DNA of 64,000 nt from Spirochaeta thermophila DSM 6578 (GTDB lineage Bacteria > Spirochaetota > Spirochaetia > Winmispirales > Winmispiraceae): the NCBI RefSeq assembly GCF_000184345.1, contig NC_017583.1, positions 1,922,001 to 1,986,000 of the forward strand, given 5' to 3'. How positions within the stretch are numbered: the stretch's first letter is position 1; the number at the start of each line of letters is the position of its first letter. The notes under the pieces were generated by a model. That model did not search any database, was not told the DNA's origin, and was given only the letters and a program-made list of their open reading frames with translations. The translations under genes and the position numbers were made by a program. Below are positions 60,990 through 64,000 of the stretch, one piece after another.

Positions 60990-61724
60990 ATGGCCGACAG
61001 GCGGCACCACAGCTTCGAGAACCCGCTCGAACTCCTCAGGAGGCGGGACCTCCTCCTCCCCGGCGGGGCCGAACCCTGCCCCTACCTGGAGGGCCGCACC
61101 TGGGCCACCGAGGGCCTCGTCGCCTCGGTCATGGACGGCTCCCTCTACGAAGCCCTCCTCCCCTACGGCCTCCGCCGGAGCGGATCGTACTTCTACCGCA
61201 ACGTGTGTCCGGGCTGCACGGCCTGCATCCCCCTCCGGGTGGATGCCACCCGCTTCCGCCCCTCGAAATCGCAGCGCCGCGTCCTCAAGAAGAACCGAGA
61301 CGTACGCATCATCGTAGGCACCCCCAACTTCGACCCCGAGGTCTACCTCCTCTACCGCACGTACGTCTCTCGGTGGCACAGGCGCCCCGCCCCCGACGAG
61401 GAGGAGTTCCGCCATTTCCTCTGCATAAGCCCGGTGGAGACCCACCTCATGCGCTACTACGTGGACGACCGGCTCGTGGGGGCGGGGTGGGTCGACATCC
61501 TTCCCCACGGGATAAGCAGCGTGTACTTCGCCTTCCACCCGGACGAACGCGCCCGCTCCCTCGGCACCTTCTCCATCATGAAAGAGATCGAGTACGCCCG
61601 ACTCCTGGATAAACGCTGGCTCTACCTCGGCTTCTATGTCGCAGAGAGCCGCAAGATGAACTACAAGGCACGCTTCAGACCCCACCAGCTCGCCCTCGAC
61701 GGCAGGTGGATCCCGAACGAGTGA
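60990..61724 (+). CDS. bpt: Aspartate/glutamate leucyltransferase (Bpt)
   Basis: A 244-residue aminoacyl-tRNA-protein transferase of the Ate/Bpt family. The N-terminal Cys-rich part has EPCPYLEGRTW and FYRNVCPGCTACIPLRV. The C-terminal GNAT-like part has HLMRYYVDDRLVGAGWVDIL, SVYFAFHPDERARSLG and YLGFYVAESRKMNYKARFRP. Bpt adds Leu to proteins with N-terminal Asp or Glu and marks them for ClpAP/ClpS. It starts 3 bases after the transporter stop, so it may be co-transcribed, although a shared function is unlikely. Confidence 0.9.
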   Translation: MADRRHHSFENPLELLRRRDLLLPGGAEPCPYLEGRTWATEGLVASVMDGSLYEALLPYGLRRSGSYFYRNVCPGCTACIPLRVDATRFRPSKSQRRVLKKNRDVRIIVGTPNFDPEVYLLYRTYVSRWHRRPAPDEEEFRHFLCISPVETHLMRYYVDDRLVGAGWVDILPHGISSVYFAFHPDERARSLGTFSIMKEIEYARLLDKRWLYLGFYVAESRKMNYKARFRPHQLALDGRWIPNE

Positions 61725-61808
61725 CTCCTTACCGAAATTTCACCCCCTCCTCATACACCCATAACCGCCGCACCTCATCCTCGGGACGAGCCGCAGAGGA
61801 GGTGAACG

Positions 61809-63044
61809 ATGCACACCGGTGCACAGGCACAGGAGTCCATCGCCCGGAGAGGCCCCAGCCTCTCACCCGTTGCCGACACCCGCATCCTCATGCGCGTCAC
61901 GTCCTCCTACTACCACACCCACGCCATCGCAGCCCTCGCCTCACAGTACTGCTGCGTCTTTCCCGACGCCCTCCTGGAGGACCTCGCCCTCGACCTCTCA
62001 CCGCACCCGGAGGTGGAGGCCGTGGCCGTGGTGGACCGCGCAGGAAGACCACGTGGGATACTCCGTCGGCGGCACGTACACGCCATGCTCAGCCGCCCCT
62101 ATGCCTGGGAGGTCTTCAAACGTTCCTCGGTGCTCGAGGCCATGGAGGAGGCCCCCACGGTCCACCAGGAGACCCACTACCTCTCGGTCTTCGCGGATGC
62201 ACGGGAGCACATCTATGGGGAGGACCCGCGGTACTATGTGCTCGTCGACGACTCGGGACGCTACACCGGCATGGTGAGCACCCGCGACATGCTCGTCTAC
62301 AGCTACCGCCGCATCATGGAAGACCTCTCTCTCGCAAGGACCATCCAGCAACGCATTCACCCGGCCGAACAGGAGATACATCGGCCCGGCCTCTCCTGCC
62401 TCACCTTCACCAGCATGAGCCAGGGAATAGGCGGCGACTACCTCAACATCCGGTCCTACCGACCCGGCACCTGGTTCATCCTCATGGGAGACGTCTCCGG
62501 CAAAGGGATCGCCGCCTCCCTGGTGGCGAGCCTGCTCGACGGCATCTTCCGGACCTACCGAGGCAAGGAGGGAGCGGAAGGCCTCCTCACCCACCTCAAC
62601 GCCCACCTCTACCACCTCTTCGCCCTGGAGAAGTTCCTCACCGCCGTGCTCGTCGTAGCACGGGAGGGATCCCCCACCGTGACCATCTACGACATGGGCC
62701 ACTCCTACCTCTTCCTCATACGGGAGGGAAGGATCAAACGCCTCAAGACCCACCAGAGCAACCTGCCGCTGGGTATCCACCCCGAGCTTTCCCCTGTGGC
62801 GAACACCCTCACTTTGAAGGAAGGCGACGTCCTCTTCGCCCATACGGACGGACTCACCGAGCAGCACAACCCCGAGGGGGCCACCTTTTCCTACGACCGC
62901 ATTACGCGTGCCGTGGACGCGTGGGACGGGAACGAGATTCGCACCCTCAAGGACCTCATCCTCCACGAACACCTCACCTTCAGGGACAGCCATCCGCAGG
63001 AAGACGACATCACGTTCTTCCTGCTTACGATATATCCCCCCTAA
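61809..63044 (+). CDS. CBS-domain and PP2C (SpoIIE-type) serine phosphatase
   Basis: A 411-residue cytoplasmic protein. Residues 20-175 look like a pair of CBS domains (VEAVAVVDRAGRPRGILRRR and DPRYYVLVDDSGRYTGMVSTRDML), which usually bind adenosine nucleotides. Residues 180-411 are a SpoIIE/RsbU-type PP2C phosphatase: LARTIQQRIHP, GGDYLNI, MGDVSGKGIAASL, DMGHSYLFLI, AHTDGLTEQ and PQEDDITFF, which hold the metal-binding Asp residues. It probably dephosphorylates an anti-anti-sigma or STAS-type protein elsewhere. GAGGAGG precedes the ATG. Confidence 0.9.
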   Translation: MHTGAQAQESIARRGPSLSPVADTRILMRVTSSYYHTHAIAALASQYCCVFPDALLEDLALDLSPHPEVEAVAVVDRAGRPRGILRRRHVHAMLSRPYAWEVFKRSSVLEAMEEAPTVHQETHYLSVFADAREHIYGEDPRYYVLVDDSGRYTGMVSTRDMLVYSYRRIMEDLSLARTIQQRIHPAEQEIHRPGLSCLTFTSMSQGIGGDYLNIRSYRPGTWFILMGDVSGKGIAASLVASLLDGIFRTYRGKEGAEGLLTHLNAHLYHLFALEKFLTAVLVVAREGSPTVTIYDMGHSYLFLIREGRIKRLKTHQSNLPLGIHPELSPVANTLTLKEGDVLFAHTDGLTEQHNPEGATFSYDRITRAVDAWDGNEIRTLKDLILHEHLTFRDSHPQEDDITFFLLTIYPP

Positions 63045-63094
63045 AAGGAGGAAGGGCATTCGCCCTCACCAAGGAGGTACGAGAGAAAAAGCCA

Positions 63095-63124
63095 CACCCC
63101 TCCGCAGGGAGGGGTGACTTTTTT
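63095..63124 (+). terminator. Terminator after the PP2C gene
   Basis: A 9-bp stem (CACCCCTCC with GGAGGGGTG) followed by ACTTTTTT. Confidence 0.9.
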
Positions 63125-63141
63125 GCCACACGGATCTCTCA

Positions 63142-63170
63142 TTGCAGAATCCCCATACTCCTGATAGGAT
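63142..63170 (+). promoter_or_regulatory. MNT/HEPN promoter, predicted leaderless
   Basis: TTGCAG and TAGGAT with 17 bases between. The -10 ends 6 bases before the ATG at 63177. AGGA in the -10 could also act as a weak ribosome-binding site if transcription starts farther upstream. Confidence 0.5.
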
Positions 63171-63176
63171 ACATAT

Positions 63177-63542
63177 ATGAGTATTCCTCATCGAGGCAAG
63201 GATATGGGAGAACAAGTTGCCAAAGAAACTATACGTACTGCGAAGGCCGTGATCAAAGAAGAAGTTGAAAAGGCGGGCTTTCATCTGGTACGTATTCTTC
63301 TTTTTGGCTCACGGGCCCGAGGAGATAGCACTTCACACAGCGACTGGGATTTCTACGTGGTGGTCGATACACCGATCGATTTTCCCACGAAACGGCGTGT
63401 AGCCGGGAGCATACAAATGAGACTCGCAGAGCAGCACATCTTCTGTGATATCATCATCCAGAGCCGGGAAGCGTTTACTCACCTTAGCCGTTCAAAGAAT
63501 ACCATTTCTTACCTGGCCCGCACCGAAGGAATAAGGATATGA
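63177..63542 (+). CDS. MNT-type nucleotidyltransferase (antitoxin-like)
   Basis: A 121-residue minimal nucleotidyltransferase with the motif GSRARGDSTSHSDWD (GS-x10-D-x-D), the catalytic metal site of the DNA polymerase beta superfamily. A third acid is in CDIIIQ. MNT proteins of MNT/HEPN pairs add nucleotides to the HEPN partner and block its RNase activity. ATG at 63177 is taken from promoter position; a second ATG at 63204 (MGEQVAKE) is possible. It overlaps the HEPN gene by 4 bases. Confidence 0.9.
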   Translation: MSIPHRGKDMGEQVAKETIRTAKAVIKEEVEKAGFHLVRILLFGSRARGDSTSHSDWDFYVVVDTPIDFPTKRRVAGSIQMRLAEQHIFCDIIIQSREAFTHLSRSKNTISYLARTEGIRI

Positions 63543-63922
63543 GCGAGCAGGTAGAGAAATGGCTCCTTAAAGCAGAGCACGACCTCATCGTAGCGAGAAA
63601 CGAGAGTAAGATAGAGGGGGCTCCTACCGATGTAATATGCTTTCACTGTCAACAAGCAGTGGAAAAGTATCTCAAAGCATTTCTCACCCACCATCAGGTC
63701 GATATGCGCAGAACCCACAACATTGCAGAACTTCTCACTCTCTGTATCGAGAAGGATAGAGACTTTGAAGAATTAAAAAAGCGCCGTATCTACGAGCTCA
63801 CCATCTACGCGGTACAGGTCCGCTATCCCGATGACTTCTACATCCCCTCGCCTGAAGAGACTACAGAGGCACTCACAATGGCCGAATACACCCGGGCCTT
63901 TGTTATGAGGAAGCTCTCGTAG
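63539..63922 (+). CDS. HEPN-domain protein (toxin-like partner of MNT)
   Basis: A 127-residue all-helical HEPN protein: KWLLKAEHDLIVARNE, VICFHCQQAVEKYLKAFL, RRTHNIAELL and ELTIYAVQVRYPDDFYIPS, the usual order in MNT-linked HEPNs. I cannot find a canonical R-x4-6-H RNase motif, only the RYPD box. So its toxic activity is uncertain; RTH in the third helix may be a variant. It starts in the ATGA overlap with the MNT gene. Confidence 0.88.
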   Translation: MSEQVEKWLLKAEHDLIVARNESKIEGAPTDVICFHCQQAVEKYLKAFLTHHQVDMRRTHNIAELLTLCIEKDRDFEELKKRRIYELTIYAVQVRYPDDFYIPSPEETTEALTMAEYTRAFVMRKLS

Positions 63923-63958
63923 CACGCACCCCGCGAGCCCCCCATGCTCCTTAAAGAA

Positions 63959-63986
63959 ACACACCCCTCGATCCCGAGGGGTGTGT
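63959..63986. terminator. Hairpin at window end
   Basis: A perfect 12-bp stem (ACACACCCCTCG with CGAGGGGTGTGT, loop ATCC or shorter). The T-rich side (GTTTCTTT) is on the minus strand, so it may serve a minus-strand gene beyond the window as well as the HEPN transcript. Confidence 0.6.
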
Positions 63987-64000
63987 GCTTCGAGCGAGCG

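Overview
The window looks like a chromosomal stretch of a thermophilic, free-living spirochaete, most likely Spirochaeta (Winmispira) thermophila or a close relative. This is inferred from the G+C-rich genes, a spirochaete-type Bat (aerotolerance) operon, a repeat/OmpA protein of a kind seen in spirochaetes, an anaerobic-type pyruvate:ferredoxin oxidoreductase, and a polysaccharide-degrading lifestyle. The species name is inference, not a database match.

Layout. 1-7.5 kb: the 3' end of a long-form ketol-acid reductoisomerase gene, a small exported protein, and a minus-strand operon (hybrid histidine kinase, TetR regulator, RsmE, DUF4349-type lipoprotein, VOC protein) that contains a 9-copy 9-bp tandem repeat. 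7.5-12.2 kb: tRNA-Thr and tRNA-Tyr, a purU-CYTH-epimerase-steroid-reductase-like operon, and a divergent operon of a carbonic-anhydrase-like protein, CrcB and DUF190. 12.2-29.8 kb: housekeeping and metabolism, namely a large repeat/OmpA protein, a glycosyltransferase, nifJ, a flavin reductase, a PilZ protein, rpe, rpiA, metE, a decayed DEAD-box protein that keeps a DbpA-type RNA-binding domain, an MBL hydrolase, a DksA/TraR protein and infA. 29.8-38.8 kb: a tightly overlapping minus-strand operon of MoxR ATPase, DUF58 protein, BatA, BatB, BatC, BatD and Smr, with argJ upstream.

39-55.3 kb is an accessory island, visibly less G+C-rich than its surroundings, for use of a uronate polysaccharide (alginate is the best guess). 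One minus-strand operon encodes a LacI regulator, an SDR (likely the unsaturated-uronate reductase), two heparinase-like oligosaccharide lyases, a GH88 unsaturated uronyl hydrolase, and an ABC sugar importer without its ATPase. Divergently, a secreted PL7 alginate lyase gene with about 979 codons is cut into three pieces by two nearly identical IS3-family elements in opposite orientation. The lyase promoter carries a LacI-type operator over its -10 and start. The first piece still encodes the signal peptide and a complete-looking PL7 domain.

55.4-64 kb: PHP and histidine phosphatases, an RNase Z-like MBL protein, a diacylglycerol-kinase-like protein, an ABC export pair, an N-end-rule leucyl-transferase (Bpt), a CBS-PP2C phosphatase, and an MNT/HEPN pair.

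A recurrent regulatory pattern stands out. At least seven transcription units have a sigma-70-type promoter whose -10 hexamer ends 6-7 bases before the start codon, with no convincing ribosome-binding site (one case is ambiguous). This predicts leaderless mRNAs.
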